A stretch of DNA of 64,000 bases from Mucidula mucida (GCA_015501055.1 JADNYV010000139.1:33501-97500); one strand, 5' to 3'. Counted from the stretch's first letter, positions 11,477 through 22,480 are shown. Numbers and translations: made by a program. The notes: a model not told the origin generated them from the sequence alone.

Positions 11477-11945
11477 GGGTGTTTACATCTATCACCACTT
11501 TCGCACCGAGTCGAACCGTGCACACTCACACTCGGGGGTGCACACTCACACCCGGGCGCACTGCCACGCACAGGAAATGCCAAAAATGGTAATTGATATC
11601 CTGTTTGTTGTATGGCGCCGGTTAGGGTAAGGTAGGTTAGGGTGAGATGGTGACTCCGCCGCGCGCGCCAGCGCGCCCAACACTTAGGCTTCGGGTACCC
11701 GAAGCCTAAGTGTTGCAGGTTAGGAAGGGTTCGGGGTTCGGGGTTCGGGTCGGTTAGTGGTGAATATATGTTCTCGGGTGGGGCGGAATGAGGGGCGCTT
11801 GGCGGGGATGAACGTGCTTTGAACGTGCTGTCCAAATTTGGTAATTATTTCCATGTGTCAGCAGGGACCACTGTGGGTGTGCACCCGCCAGTGTGAGTGT
11901 GCGCGCTGTGAGTGGGTAGGAAAGTGGTGATAGTTGTATATACTC
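11477..11945. mobile_element. 469-bp non-autonomous element (MITE) with 9-bp target duplication, Mutator-like
   Basis: The insert is bounded by direct repeats TTTCGAAAG at 11468-11476 and 11946-11954. Its ends form 26-bp inverted repeats with four mismatches, sharing CTATCACCACTTTC at the inner part. There is no coding capacity. Inside are repeated CACACTCACAC-like motifs near both ends, short TTAGGG-like pieces and a perfect 38-bp palindrome. A 9-bp target duplication with inverted repeats is typical of Mutator-like elements. The superfamily assignment is inferred because no transposase is present. Confidence 0.85.
11678..11715. repeat. Perfect 38-bp palindrome inside the MITE
   Basis: The left half is CAACACTTAGGCTTCGGGT and the right half is its exact reverse complement, with no spacer. 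It would form a strong hairpin as single-stranded DNA or RNA. Confidence 0.97.
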
Positions 11946-12285
11946 TTTCGAAAGTAATACCAAGGTAAGTGCTGTCTCGCGATCGCCAAATGCGGTGGTT
12001 TCAAGCAGAATACGAAGGACGTCAACGGAGAGCACGACAGATGAAGTCGTCATCGTAGTTCTAGAGAAGCCATAGTCGTGAGTATATCTGAGCGGTTGCC
12101 TCGGAGTTTGAATATGCTCAGCACCGGCAGAGTGGGGTTAGGGTGACTAGAATCTTTTTTACCGCCATGTTGAATGAAGGAGGGACAGCGCTCACTAGCA
12201 TCTTGACCTCGCGCTCCAGCTAGATAGTCCGCATTCTTTCTAATGCAGGTATGTGTGTTCAGAAATTTGACGCGGTAGCTACTCA

Positions 12286-12510
12286 TTACCACGCATCCAT
12301 CAGCCTTCGCTGGAACGCGTCATCGTCCAACTCATACTCATACTCGTATCTGAAGCGTCTATTTCCTGAACTCAGTTCACCCTTCTTCGCGCTCCCGTAC
12401 CTTTTGCCAGTCTTTCGTTGATGGATCCAAGCCGTTCCTTCCTCCATTTTCGCGCAAGGTGGCGGTAATGCTATCCCTTCTCTGACAGTGTTATTCGCAT
12501 CATCTGACAT
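12286..12510 (-). CDS. Short unknown protein (74 aa as read)
   Basis: An ATG at 12510 opens a frame ending at 12286-12288. It has a basic middle (HQRKTGKRYGSAKKGE) and a Tyr/Glu repeat (RYEYEYELDDDAF) encoded by a short ATACTCATACTC-type microsatellite. A donor-like GTAATG overlaps the stop, but splicing to the next acceptor gives an immediate stop, so no extension could be built. It is divergent from the gene starting at 12641 and faces a shared 130-bp spacer that recurs near 52.5 kb. Confidence 0.4.
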   Translation of the reverse strand: MSDDANNTVREGIALPPPCAKMEEGTAWIHQRKTGKRYGSAKKGELSSGNRRFRYEYEYELDDDAFQRRLMDAW

Positions 12511-12525
12511 GCTGCGGTTCCTAGA

Positions 12526-12640
12526 ACAGAACTTTCTCGTACATCTTGACGGTCATCTGCGTTGCCGTTAAGGTGGCCCATCTCTCAAATCTTCTCACGA
12601 ATCGCTCTTCTCTCCCTCCTCCATCTTGCTATCCCTCACT
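12526..12640 (+). repeat. Copy 1 of a ~110-bp repeat shared with 52.5 kb
   Basis: It contains GCGTTGCCGTTAAGGTGGCC and TCTCAAATCTTC in the same order as the copy at about 52496-52600, with scattered differences. It lies in the spacer between two divergent genes and could be promoter DNA of a once-duplicated gene pair. Confidence 0.75.
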
Positions 12641-13636
12641 ATGGGAAATGGGGATTGTGATTATTCGGAATCCTACCCTCCAGTTATCAAGCATCATTAG
12701 GGAGATGCCTTTCTACTCCCAGGAAAGCGTGAATTCGACTTCGGCGGTGTCCACCGAGGGAAGATGCTACACGACATTCCAGAGTGCTATATCTGCTGGT
12801 ACCAGATGCTTCCAGACAAGGCCAACTCGTCGGAGGTACGTTACTCGTGCCTGCATTTCTTTTACTTCCTGGACTGACTCGACTCCATCGAAAGGGCCCT
12901 CGTGTTGCTTCGAGGGAGTACCTACATAGCCTGCGAGACAAGTTTGCGGACCGCAGTCTAGGTGATACAATGCGGACACCTATGAGCTCTACCTCTGGCG
13001 ATAGCATCATGAGGTTCGGAAGATACGAGGGAACGGCTCTGAAAGATGTTCCGTTAGCGTATCTCCTCTGGACGAGGGCTGATCTGTCTGATAGATGTCG
13101 TACGGTACGCTGTGAACCCTCATCATGCCGTAGTGATAGAAGGCTGCTGTATTTGTAGAACGGCGGGAAATACTTCGATGCCCTCGAAATCTAAATTGAA
13201 GGACTGGAGAGCCCTTCTGCCAGCAAAGCCGGATCGATTTGGACGGCTCGTGTGCCCAAGAGCGACAAGACGCTTCGTTTATATGCAAGGCCACACGTGT
13301 TTGGTGAGTTTGTAGTACTCTCGCGTCTCTGCTTGCCTTGACAATCAATCGCAGCTAGTACGCAACACTCAGTGGACTTCACGTATGATGATATCGACTG
13401 TGGCTACGAGCGAGAAATTATTGCGACTGAGCTTGAAGGGCTTCTTTATCCCCCAGTCGACGATCCTAAGACCACGACTGGCACTACCGTCGAATCCGAT
13501 TCACCGTCGGAAGGTTCAGAGGTATGTCTTTCTCTCTTTTTTTTATAGTGCCGACATTGATGATTGATTCACATTTACATAGGACGAACTTTCAGCGCGG
13601 CTCGGGAGTCTCCGAATCTGGGGCGTAAGGAAATGA
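12641..13636 (+). pseudogene. Decayed gene with two FG-x-x-x-G repeat motifs (EXOXC/DUF3820-like)
   Basis: A chain of exons from about 12641 to 13636 encodes FGGVHRGKMLHDIPECYICW and FGRYEGTALKDVPLAYLLW, two copies of a motif seen in the C-terminal domain of exodeoxyribonuclease X and in DUF3820 proteins. Later exons read KYFDALEI, DKTLRLYARPHVF and YDDIDCGYEREIIATELEGL. Two in-frame stops interrupt the otherwise coherent frame, TAG at about 12698-12700 and TAA at about 13191-13193, and no intron removes them cleanly. I therefore call it a likely pseudogene. Function of the family in fungi is unclear; the motif similarity is from memory of the fold family and should be treated as tentative. 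Confidence 0.5.
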
Positions 13637-14740
13637 TGTTAAATTGACAACGAAATGTGTACCATTACTTATACTGATATCCATATCATGACGGAAAGCA
13701 CCGAGGCGCGGCATCGTTTAGGATTCGGGCGTTGCATTGCCAGAGTTGATGCGCGCCGTTGCACATCACAATCATGATATGATATGTAACAGCTACATAC
13801 ACCGACCGCTTAGAAGATGTAGATGAGATATTGATGATGGGCGATGGACAGCAAACGCTGGATCGACGGCATGAACGATCCCATCCAAGTGGGCGAGGGT
13901 AGTAGTGGGGACAAGAGCTACCTAGTCGGGGAATCAGAAGGGAAGGATGTAGACGTACAGGTACCGCTGCTCTATTTCGTCCTCCAGGAGAGTTGGTTGA
14001 ATGATGAGATCGCGATATCAGACAGCTTGCATCTCTCAGCTTTGAGAAAAGCATGTCGGCGAAAGTCAGGAAACCGGCGCTAGCTCAGATGCAGGCTATC
14101 ACGCCATCGTCGAATGATTTCTTCGGAAAGAGTGCGGGGAAGGCGGGCACAGAGCCAGGAGTTTAGAGGCCGTGGAAGCTCGTAAGTGCATAGCTCAAGG
14201 ACGCCATCATCGCCAACGTCAGCCGTACGAATGGTCGCATTGCGCTTGGTCCGAGCGGCGGTAGGGGGACGAGACAAAGGAGACACACCGTCGATAGTCG
14301 CTCTAGGGATCCCACATTATCGCTTCTCCACGTCGTCTTGATGGGCGCCATCGCAGGCGCGTTACAATAAGCTCGTGAGATGCTGGTCGGAAGCCAAAGC
14401 TCTCGCTTGCAGGGACGTGCCGGAAGCCGGTGCCGCTTTCCCACGCTTCATCCTCTTGTCCCCTGCGGCTCCGCGCTATATCTTACCTTGTTTACGACAT
14501 ATAGCAGGAAGGATAACAGAAGACGATTGACGATCCGGCGCCAGTGCATCTGTGCGAATCTCTGATAGTGGAGACTGAATTACCTTTGAGCTTTGTATTG
14601 AACAGCAAATCGGAGTGTAGCGAGGAATAAAATTTGAGATTGAACACATAAGTTCAGATGTAGGCAAAATGGTCACCCGTGCTCGGACACATGGCCAATG
14701 AAGGCGCCGATGTACAAAAGACTGCGCGAACAGATACCAC
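13637..14740. other. Intergenic stretch, no supported gene
   Basis: Several frames of 60-120 codons occur on both strands (for example 13686-14054 minus and 13844-14083 plus), but they have low-complexity or shadow-like composition and no exon partners. Confidence 0.5.
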
Positions 14741-17511
14741 ACGTCTCGAGATGACTGGTAAGCTACGTAGAGACGTGGAGCGACCGCTTCTTTGCGTAAA
14801 GGTCTTGAGCGTATTCGCGGCATGAAGAAGAGCTAGAATGGTCACTTCATTCAACACCAGCCCCTCATTGTAGTAAGACGAAAGAAAAATCAGAAAACGT
14901 ATCATTGAGTCACAGTCTACGCCGAGTCGATGATTGCGGTTCTCCAAGTAGAATTGAATACCTTGCAGAGAAATGACCGAAAAAAAGGCATTGCAAGCCG
15001 TGGTATCCGGGAGCGCTAGGAAAGTGGTACATCTCCATAACACACTCGGAGGATGGCAGAGCGCCGCACAAGCAGAAAACAAGCAAAAATCCGTAACGGC
15101 GACTTGAGTACTCCATGTAGCCGTTGAGCTACAGGCAGACGTGTGACATTATGGAGGTATCGAGCCAAGAGAGTCCTCGTGTCCTATACTCGCTTCAGGG
15201 CAGCCGCACCTCGGAGGGAATCGCTTGATGAAGACGTCCCGCTATCAAAGTTCCAGCGCCTCAAGATGATTGGCGGAAACTTGACACTAAGGGCTCCAGA
15301 TCACTTACACACGCACAAAAAAACAATCTAACCCTGTCATATCCGAGTACTCAATACAGCCTTTAAGCTACCAGGAGCCCGTCATGGCAAAAACGCAAGC
15401 GCAACTGGCCTTGGGAGCTGCGACGTGAAGAAATAATGATGTCCGTTCAAGAATGAAATGTGTACTAAGAGGTTTGCGAATCCACTGCATTTAATAAGCG
15501 CAGATGCACAAAAGACACATAGACACCACATAAACGTCTCAAGATGACCGGTAAGCTACATGGAGACATGGGGGTGGCATCATCTTTATTGTGTGAACAA
15601 GTTGACACTGAACATAGGCGTGGCATTAGGCAGAGGAAATAAGTTGGTCCCTGGTGCGCATGATTTGTGTACCCTCCCTTATCCCCGTGCGAACAGTACT
15701 AAGTACCACAATGGTCATCTCGGTGTGACAGTCCTTGTGTTAGTGGCGGCGTGTGGAGTGAAGCAGGGGGCAGGATTCTCATATGCTTGGTGTGAATGCC
15801 TTGAATCCATGAGACTCATTGTCTCCGTGTAGCCTAATGGTTACATTGAGCTCTCCGTTCTTGAAGTCCGAGTCCTCATCAACTTTTTCAATCCGACGTA
15901 GAACTACCTCGTGTTCCCTTCAGCGTTCATGCCGTCTCAACGGTTACCTGGAGGCACTGCACAAGAATGTCCATTGTCGGCAGCATATAAGAGAGATTTT
16001 GGCCACAATCAGCCGTGAGGAGATGAGGTGGATGGGATGAAGAGAATCTGTTGCGCCGCTGCGGGCGTCAAAGGAGAAGAGGATGGTGGGGAGAGAAGAG
16101 AGGGCACTTGATATAGTAGAGCTATTTCAAGTGTTTGTTGAAAACTGGCGCTGCCGGCTTCACGGTCACGTGGGAAAAGGGAAAGCAGACCGTGGAGAGG
16201 GGAACAAGAGTCCCAAGGGGAACCCGGACGAACCAAAGGAACCCAAGGCAGACGGACCAGTCTTGAGCGTGTGGGAAAGTATTACCGAATCAGGAGGTAC
16301 CACACACTGATGAACAACAAGGCGAGGGTGGGCGGGAAAAAAGAAATTGACACAAATGAGTGAAGAGCGGGCGTTGTAACCTGCGACGACAAAGGACACG
16401 ACGAAGAGCAAACCCCAAAAGTTTGGCTTGCTGTCAAGTTGTATGTACATGTAAGTGATGAATGACTACGGCCTTAGATGGCCACTATCTTATCCTTAGA
16501 TGAGTTTATTGCTCGTTCCTGGCAATAACTTATCGCGGAATATACTTTTGTGTTTCCTCTCGGAGTTGGAGGAGGCTACTAGGATTTTGGCAGGGACGCC
16601 TGTGTTTCTTCCCTGAAAAGGGCGTACAACATCTCCCTGTAGCTTAACGGCTATATCGAGTACTGAATTCGGGGTCTTGAAATTTTCAGGTGTACTGCTA
16701 TCGCTGCTAGTGCAACATCACGGCATGGATTTCATTGTCTTTTGCACTCAAGGTATTCAAAATCAACTGGGACATGTTCTCGGAAAAGCTGTGCATGTGT
16801 CGTCACCTCATTGAGTCCTCAACACACTTCTTCATATGCCCGCCACACTGAGAGCGTTTTTTGGGACCTTCGAATACAATCACTTTCCTTGTAATTGTCT
16901 CCGTGAAGCGCAACACCTCGTAGATCCCGTAGACTGGTTTTGTTTGGTCCTACTCCGATGAACGGATGGTGTTGACTGGTCTAGACCCCCTTGGGTCAAA
17001 GAAAAAGGCCTGCAGGCTTATACATGCCACATAGCGGTTGAGCTACACAGAGACGGGTGATTTGCCTTTAGGAGGAACCCTTACGAGTTGGAGTGCCAAC
17101 AAAAAAGACAATTCAAGCTCAAGAATATGTCGACAAGCTACCCAGACACAACCCAAGTGAGATGACACGCTCCAGCAGAACAAGAAAAAGTTGAGCCAGA
17201 CATGAACATCGACATAACGAGTACATCAATCGACTCGACGCATACATCAGTTGGCGGTGCATGAAAGACTCAGAGTCTAGGCCAGCTATGGGGTGGTAAG
17301 CATGAAGCTCTCGTGGGGGGGGGTGCAAAAAATCCGCCAATCACCAAAGACACGTCATGATATAGCCGCTGAGCTACAAAGACATGCACATTCCCCAAGA
17401 CAACCAACTTGGGTAAAGAAAACACGGCAGTACATATATAAAGAAGACTAAAAAGCGCACGTGTTGTTACTGGTTATCCTCTCGATGTAGCCGTTGAGCT
17501 ACGACAGAGGC
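14741..17511. repeat. Left field of tRNA-A-box-like repeats
   Basis: At least eleven diverged copies of a 30-45 nt unit with consensus GTCTCCGTGTAGCTCAACGG were found, continuing CTAYATYGAGTACT. Minus-strand copies lie near 14741-14776, 15106-15141, 15344-15379, 15535-15570, 17023-17057, 17117-17149, 17352-17387 and 17478-17511. Plus-strand cop­ies lie near 15821-15870, 15926-15962 and 16631-16670. TAGCTCAACGG fits the RNA polymerase III A box (TRGYNNANNNG). The copy at 15821 also has a B-box-like GTCCGAGTCC about 37 nt downstream. None has a full acceptor stem, so these are not tRNA genes. No protein-coding gene is supported between the copies. Confidence 0.7.
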
Positions 17512-17702
17512 GAACGACACCGTATCAATCTCTACGAATTTCAAGGCAGAATTCGCTCTCCAACGTATAATCGCAAAGCACATCATCATCATTGACCCAT
17601 CACAACTAAACGAATGCAAGTACTCTCTCCCTGGCGCAACTAACCACACCCCTCCACAAGCGCCGCACTCCTCTGCTCCTCACTCCTCCTGCCCCCTCCC
17701 CT

Positions 17703-19368
17703 CTACGCCCTCGCGACCTGCCCCTTCTTCTCCTCCTTATCCTGCGGGGGCGCAACCTCCCCAACATACAACCCCCTCTCAATAACACTCGGAATCGGCT
17801 GAATCTCCGTACCCAACTCCTGCTCCACACGATACATCGCAAAGCGATCCTCATACGTCACCAAATTGATGGCCAACCCCAAATGTCCAAACCGCCCCGA
17901 ACGACCGATGCGATGGAGATACGTCTCGCTCGACTTTGGGAAATCAAAGTTGATGACGACGTTTACGGCCTGGGGAGGGGGTGAGAGAAGAAGGGAAGAA
18001 AAGGAGGGAGTCGCACCTGAATATCGATACCACGGGTCAAGAGATCTGAGCAGACAAGGTTGCGACATGCGCCCTGGCGGAAATCGTGAAAGACGCGGTT
18101 ACGGTGGCTCTGGAGCATCTTGGCATGCGAGTAGAAGCACGAGTATCCGAGTTCGGTGACCTGCAAAGGTATTAGAAGAGGACGTGGATGGGGAGGAGAC
18201 ATACCTTTTTGGCCAACAGCTCGACTCGATTGGTACTATTGCAGAAGATAATGGACTGATTGATTTGAAGCTGAAGAGAAACGTCAGCATCTGCGCGTCA
18301 CAGCTGTCGGACACATACCTTGCTAAAGAGAGTATTCAGACAATGGACCTTTTGCTTCTCCTCGACGTATGCATAATACTGAGTGACACCCCGCAGCGTC
18401 AGCTCGTCCATAAGATTAATCTCGTACGGGTCCCTCATATGTTTATCCTGTACCATGTCAGCTACCGAAGAGCAGAAAGAAGAAGACACACCTTGAAATC
18501 CTTGACAATAACGGGAAACGTAGCACTAAAAAGCATAACCTGCACATTCCTCAACTGCTCTCCCCTCACATAGCCGAGCAACTGCTCCATAACGGGCGCA
18601 AACTCGGGACTCAACAGTTTATCCGCCTCGTCCATCACAAACACCTTGACCTTGCTCAGATCAGCGACGCCCTTCCCCGCGAGATCGAGTATACGCCCGG
18701 GAGTACCGACGAGTACGTGTACTGGTTGACTGAGACGGAGGATATCGTCCTTGAGCGTCGTCCCGCCCGTAGTAACCATGACATTAAGCGACCCCATATG
18801 TTTCGACAGTGTTTTGCATACCTGCAAAGAGTTGAGTACGCCGCGATGAAGAAGGAAGAACAGCCCCTCACCTGACTCGTCTGCAAAGCCAACTCCCTCG
18901 TCGGGACGAGTAACAACGCTTGTATCCCATGCACCTTTCCCGCCTCCACATCAGCCGGCCCTTCAACAACGACCTGCTCCAAAGCGGGGATGACAAATGC
19001 GGCCGTCTTTCCTGTGCCATTCTTGGCGCGTGCGAGTACGTCGCGTCCTTTTAGCGCGATTGGTATGGCCTGCCATCTGTGAGCGAGGAAAATAGAGGAG
19101 GGAGAAGGGAGAAACACACCTCTTCCTGGATCGGACTCGGCTTCTCAAAGCCAGCTTCGTATATCCCCATCAACAGCTCCCTCCTTAGCGGCATATCCTC
19201 GAATGCTGTCCCGCGCGTGCCTGTGACGTCGAGTGTCTGGGGGCGCATGTCGCGTGGGGGAGGACGGAGTGTCTGCTTCCAATCTTGCATATTCTGGTGT
19301 GGGGCGGTGGCGTTGTTGGGAGTGGCGCGCATGCGCGGGACTGGTGTGGACGTGGACGGGCCGGACAT
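17703..19368 (-). CDS. DHH1: DEAD-box ATP-dependent RNA helicase DHH1/DDX6
   Basis: Seven exons (19368-19120, 19069-18872, 18821-18492, 18447-18319, 18270-18205, 18160-18017, 17969-17703) join in phase to 460 residues. The order is: family-specific [20 protein letters not shown] (Q motif), motif I AKNGTGKT, Ia PTRELALQ, Ib TPGR, II DEAD in [29 protein letters not shown] and [12 protein letters not shown]. The match to Dhh1/DDX6 is very close. DHH1 binds mRNA, represses translation and promotes decapping in P-bodies. The C-terminus is shorter and less Gln-rich than in budding yeast. The gene sits alone between two fields of tRNA-like repeats. Confidence 0.97.
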
Positions 19369-22300
19369 CGTATGGTGTTATGGTTGGTCTAAGTCGATAT
19401 CAGCCTCTGCCCAATCCACACACGCGCACACGCATACACACCTTCCTTCCTTTTCCTAAGCACGTTTTTTTTTGGCGTCCAGGCGTTGCGCGTATCTGCA
19501 AGGCTCCGCATCAGCGACCCCATCGAGAAACGCGCTACTACGCTGCTCACCAGTAGCAGGCGGATTCCGCTTCCAGCGAAAAAATAGTATCAAGGTGTGG
19601 TGTGGTAAAAGCAAGGCAACCAAAACAGCCACTTTAGACTCCCGCCCAGGCACATCTTTTCCCACGATCACGCACAATACGCGTCCTCCGCGCCGTCTCT
19701 ACCACGAACGACTCCGTCTCCGTGTAGCTCAACGGCTATGTGGAGTTATGTTGCAAAATGAAATACCATTTTTCCTGTATTGCTCTGATGAAAGGCTCGT
19801 GTCCAATTTGTTCCCAATAACCATCGCGTCCGATACTACTTTCTCCTACATCCGCACGTTCATAGCCCATGGGTTACGAGTATGCTTATGCACCGTTTTT
19901 TGCCTGGAATCTGGATCAGGACACACTCTCGTTCCCCTACAGAGTGGCCATGATGAGCCTAGCGGAAAAAGCACCGACTTCCAGTCCCTGAATGCGGTTA
20001 TTCCCTCACCGGTCCACTCCCTCGTCTCGGTCTAGCTCGACCGCTATACTGTCAGCATATAAGGATACGAGAAGTCGATTTTTTTTTACCATCAGGCTCT
20101 GACATCGTTGTGCTAGTATCTCGCATCGACTCTTTCGCCTCCGGAGCTGTTAAAATCTTAAGCAGGACACCTGGAGCATTGTCTCCGTGCTCATACTTAT
20201 GTCATGATGGCGCCCACCTTTTCCCCTACGATCTCGCGCACCCTTACCGTTTCTCACTCATGAACCAACCACTAAGAGTCTCACTTCCCGTCTTCACATT
20301 GCTAGGTTCAAAGTGTCCATGGTGCTTCCTGGGCTCTCCGGACGGGAGTCGTGGAGACCATCTCTCTTGTAGCTCAACAGCTATAGCGAGGACTGCGAGA
20401 GATTGGAAACAACTCCTTTATTTTGTGGGTTCTCACGCCGAGGTTCCCTTTTTCTACTAGCAACACCCTACATGTTTTTTGTTTTCCATCCTCATTCCAT
20501 TGTCTTTTTCGCTATTTATTCAAGTCCACTTCCTCGTTCATTCTTTGACTGTCATTCAGCTGCTGCGCCCAAGTCGACACGTTGAATCCACAAAAGCATA
20601 AACACACAACGTCTCCGTGTAGCTCGCCGACTACAGGACCTCTCATCGTCGACTTGACACGCATTTTATGTTGTTTTTACGCACGGACGCTCTGTCCAGC
20701 CGCCAGCGGTTACCTAGAGGCGCTGCACATAATCAATCTCACGACACCTCCAGAGCAACGTCTCCCTGTAGCTCAACGGCTATATTGAGTATGTATGTCG
20801 CCCAATCGTTGTGGTGCTTTTTTTTATTCTTATGATTTTCCCTGCAGGTATCCTCTACTTGCATAGTAGATTTCTTTCACCATTTTCTCTCTGAATGGTT
20901 TGTATTTGTGCCTCACTACTTACTACAACTCGGGACCACGCAAAGCAGATGCTTGTACTAGGACCGAACGTCTTCGTGTACATACGACCTCTTCGACTTC
21001 CAACCATCTGTTTGTTATTTTACAAGTCTGCGGAGTCATATCTTTTACCCTCCTCAAACTCCGTTTCCCATCTCCACCGAGGCATACTTACATTAACACA
21101 GCGGCCGGTATTCGAGTTCATTGCAAGTGAGACGTTCCCCTTCCCTAGCTCTCCCTGGTGGCTCATCAGTTACCACGAGACGTTAGACGTGTTCAGCCTA
21201 GTTTCCATCTTTTGCTATGCAGCTCGTTCTCGTTCCATTGGCTTTTTGTTCCTGTAGCGGTTTTCGTTCAAGTCGACTCCCTTTTTTCTAGTGCCATTAC
21301 ACCTAGGAGGAGGAGGAGAAACCCTGTTCGGAGTTCCGCATGCCACAGATGATGTCTCCCTCGTAGCGCACGGGTTAGATCGAGATGTTAGTGAAAGAAG
21401 ACAACTCTTCATTTTTACGGCACTGTATTCGGGGTACTAGTCAAGAACGGGACAGGTATAAAAAGTCCCCGTACCTCCCTATAGCTCAGTGGTTCTCGAC
21501 TCGGAGACGATGGCGCAATGGAAGATAGATTGTTTTGTAGCCCTCTCATCGTTAACTCTGCTTCCAAGGCAGACAGATACAGACGGGAATGCAAGGCGGA
21601 GTATCGTCTCAGCGGATTTTTTTACTTTGACGCTGTTCTTCGACTCTTGAATTTCCAGCACGTTGTCTGTGGACATCCGATAATACTTTTCAGTGTCTTC
21701 GTGTCCGTCTGGAAGCAGAAAGATGACATGACCATCTCTACATATTGAATGCCATTCTGTCAGCGGACTCGTGGCTGACCGGCAGTTTTCGCAGTGTAAG
21801 GCACACCAGATGTTTTTACCCATCAAAAGGTCAAGCCGGCGCTCATCACGCTTTGGCGGAGTCCTCCCATTGGTTGAAGACGACGTCCATGCAAGAACTG
21901 GCGATTGAGGTTTGCTGCTACGGCTATCATGCTGTCCGCGGACGCGATTGTTACGCGGTTGATGAAGCAGCTGTAGATATATATGGGCGACTCTGGGTTT
22001 ACGCCGAGGTCTTTTCAATTACCCCGCATCCAATTTGGGGTTCGTAAGTCCACCTCTTCCGAAACGCAGCCTTCCCAAGCTGACTGCGCTTACAGCTAGA
22101 TGGCAGTGCCGGCATCTGATTACGATCCCTATTCGCTGCCGCGTCCGAACTCCTCTTTGTCTCCTGCCTTTCAGCATACCTTTGTTCTCTGTTCTCTTTC
22201 ACAATCAACATCGATAGTGCCTCGTGTTGCGCTATTATCCTTCCAGCGTGTGGTGAGGCTCGAAGAACAAAGACGCGGACCTTCCACGCCTTTCCACAGC

Positions 22301-22480
22301 GTCACGGAACAAAAGGCCAGGTACACGCTCGGTATTACGTCACCGCCGATACTAAGGGTATAAAAGGCGGTCCCCTCCAAGCGCCTCCATCTGATTCCCC
22401 ATCACGCCAGTGGCAACCGAGTAACCAATCGAACATACACGTTTTTCTCTTTCATCTTTTACCCTTACTCGTACTACGAA
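19369..22480. repeat. Right field of tRNA-A-box-like repeats and otherwise non-coding DNA
   Basis: Plus-strand copies of the same unit lie near 19716-19746, 20023-20055, 20360-20393, 20611-20643, 20690-20725, 20760-20790, 21147-21182, 21353-21387 and 21474-21505. A truncated GTCTCCGTG core is at about 20178. Spacing is roughly 70-310 bp in the denser part. The copies at 15926 and 20690 share a longer internal stretch (CGGTTACCT-GAGGC-CTGCACA). Frames in this stretch are short and have no exon support. 21510-22480 shows nothing further that I can name. Confidence 0.68.

Larger units (their letters stand above)
10489..12053 (-). pseudogene. F-box/LRR-like gene disrupted by a 469-bp insertion
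   Basis: The first 36 codons (12053-11946, MTTSSVVLSVDVLRILLETT, ending LLSK) stop at a MITE. Coding resumes at 11467-11454, then after a 55-nt intron at 11398-10489. Removing the insert and one 9-bp target copy joins the frame exactly as LSKRVREW then IDPILYRSAVLN. This block is shared with the intact paralogue at 49.0-50.0 kb (ADPILYHTVVLD). The remainder (NILKYERAIRMRNDRAFFSR, LSSIKYLIVVF-type strands, acidic tail) is the LRR-like region. As it stands, translation would stop inside the insert unless the insert is spliced out. Confidence 0.8.

Noticed and set aside
13686..14083. Overlapping frames of 80-120 codons on both strands
   Set aside because: Their composition is that of shadow frames, and no introns or motifs support either.
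21474..21505. Possible tRNA gene (TAGCTCAGTGG after a 7-nt stem-like start)
   Set aside because: No anticodon arm, T arm or 3' acceptor strand follows, so it is listed with the tRNA-like repeats instead.
14741..21505. CRISPR-like or regular direct-repeat array
   Set aside because: The units are too diverged, on both strands and irregularly spaced, and the host is a eukaryote.
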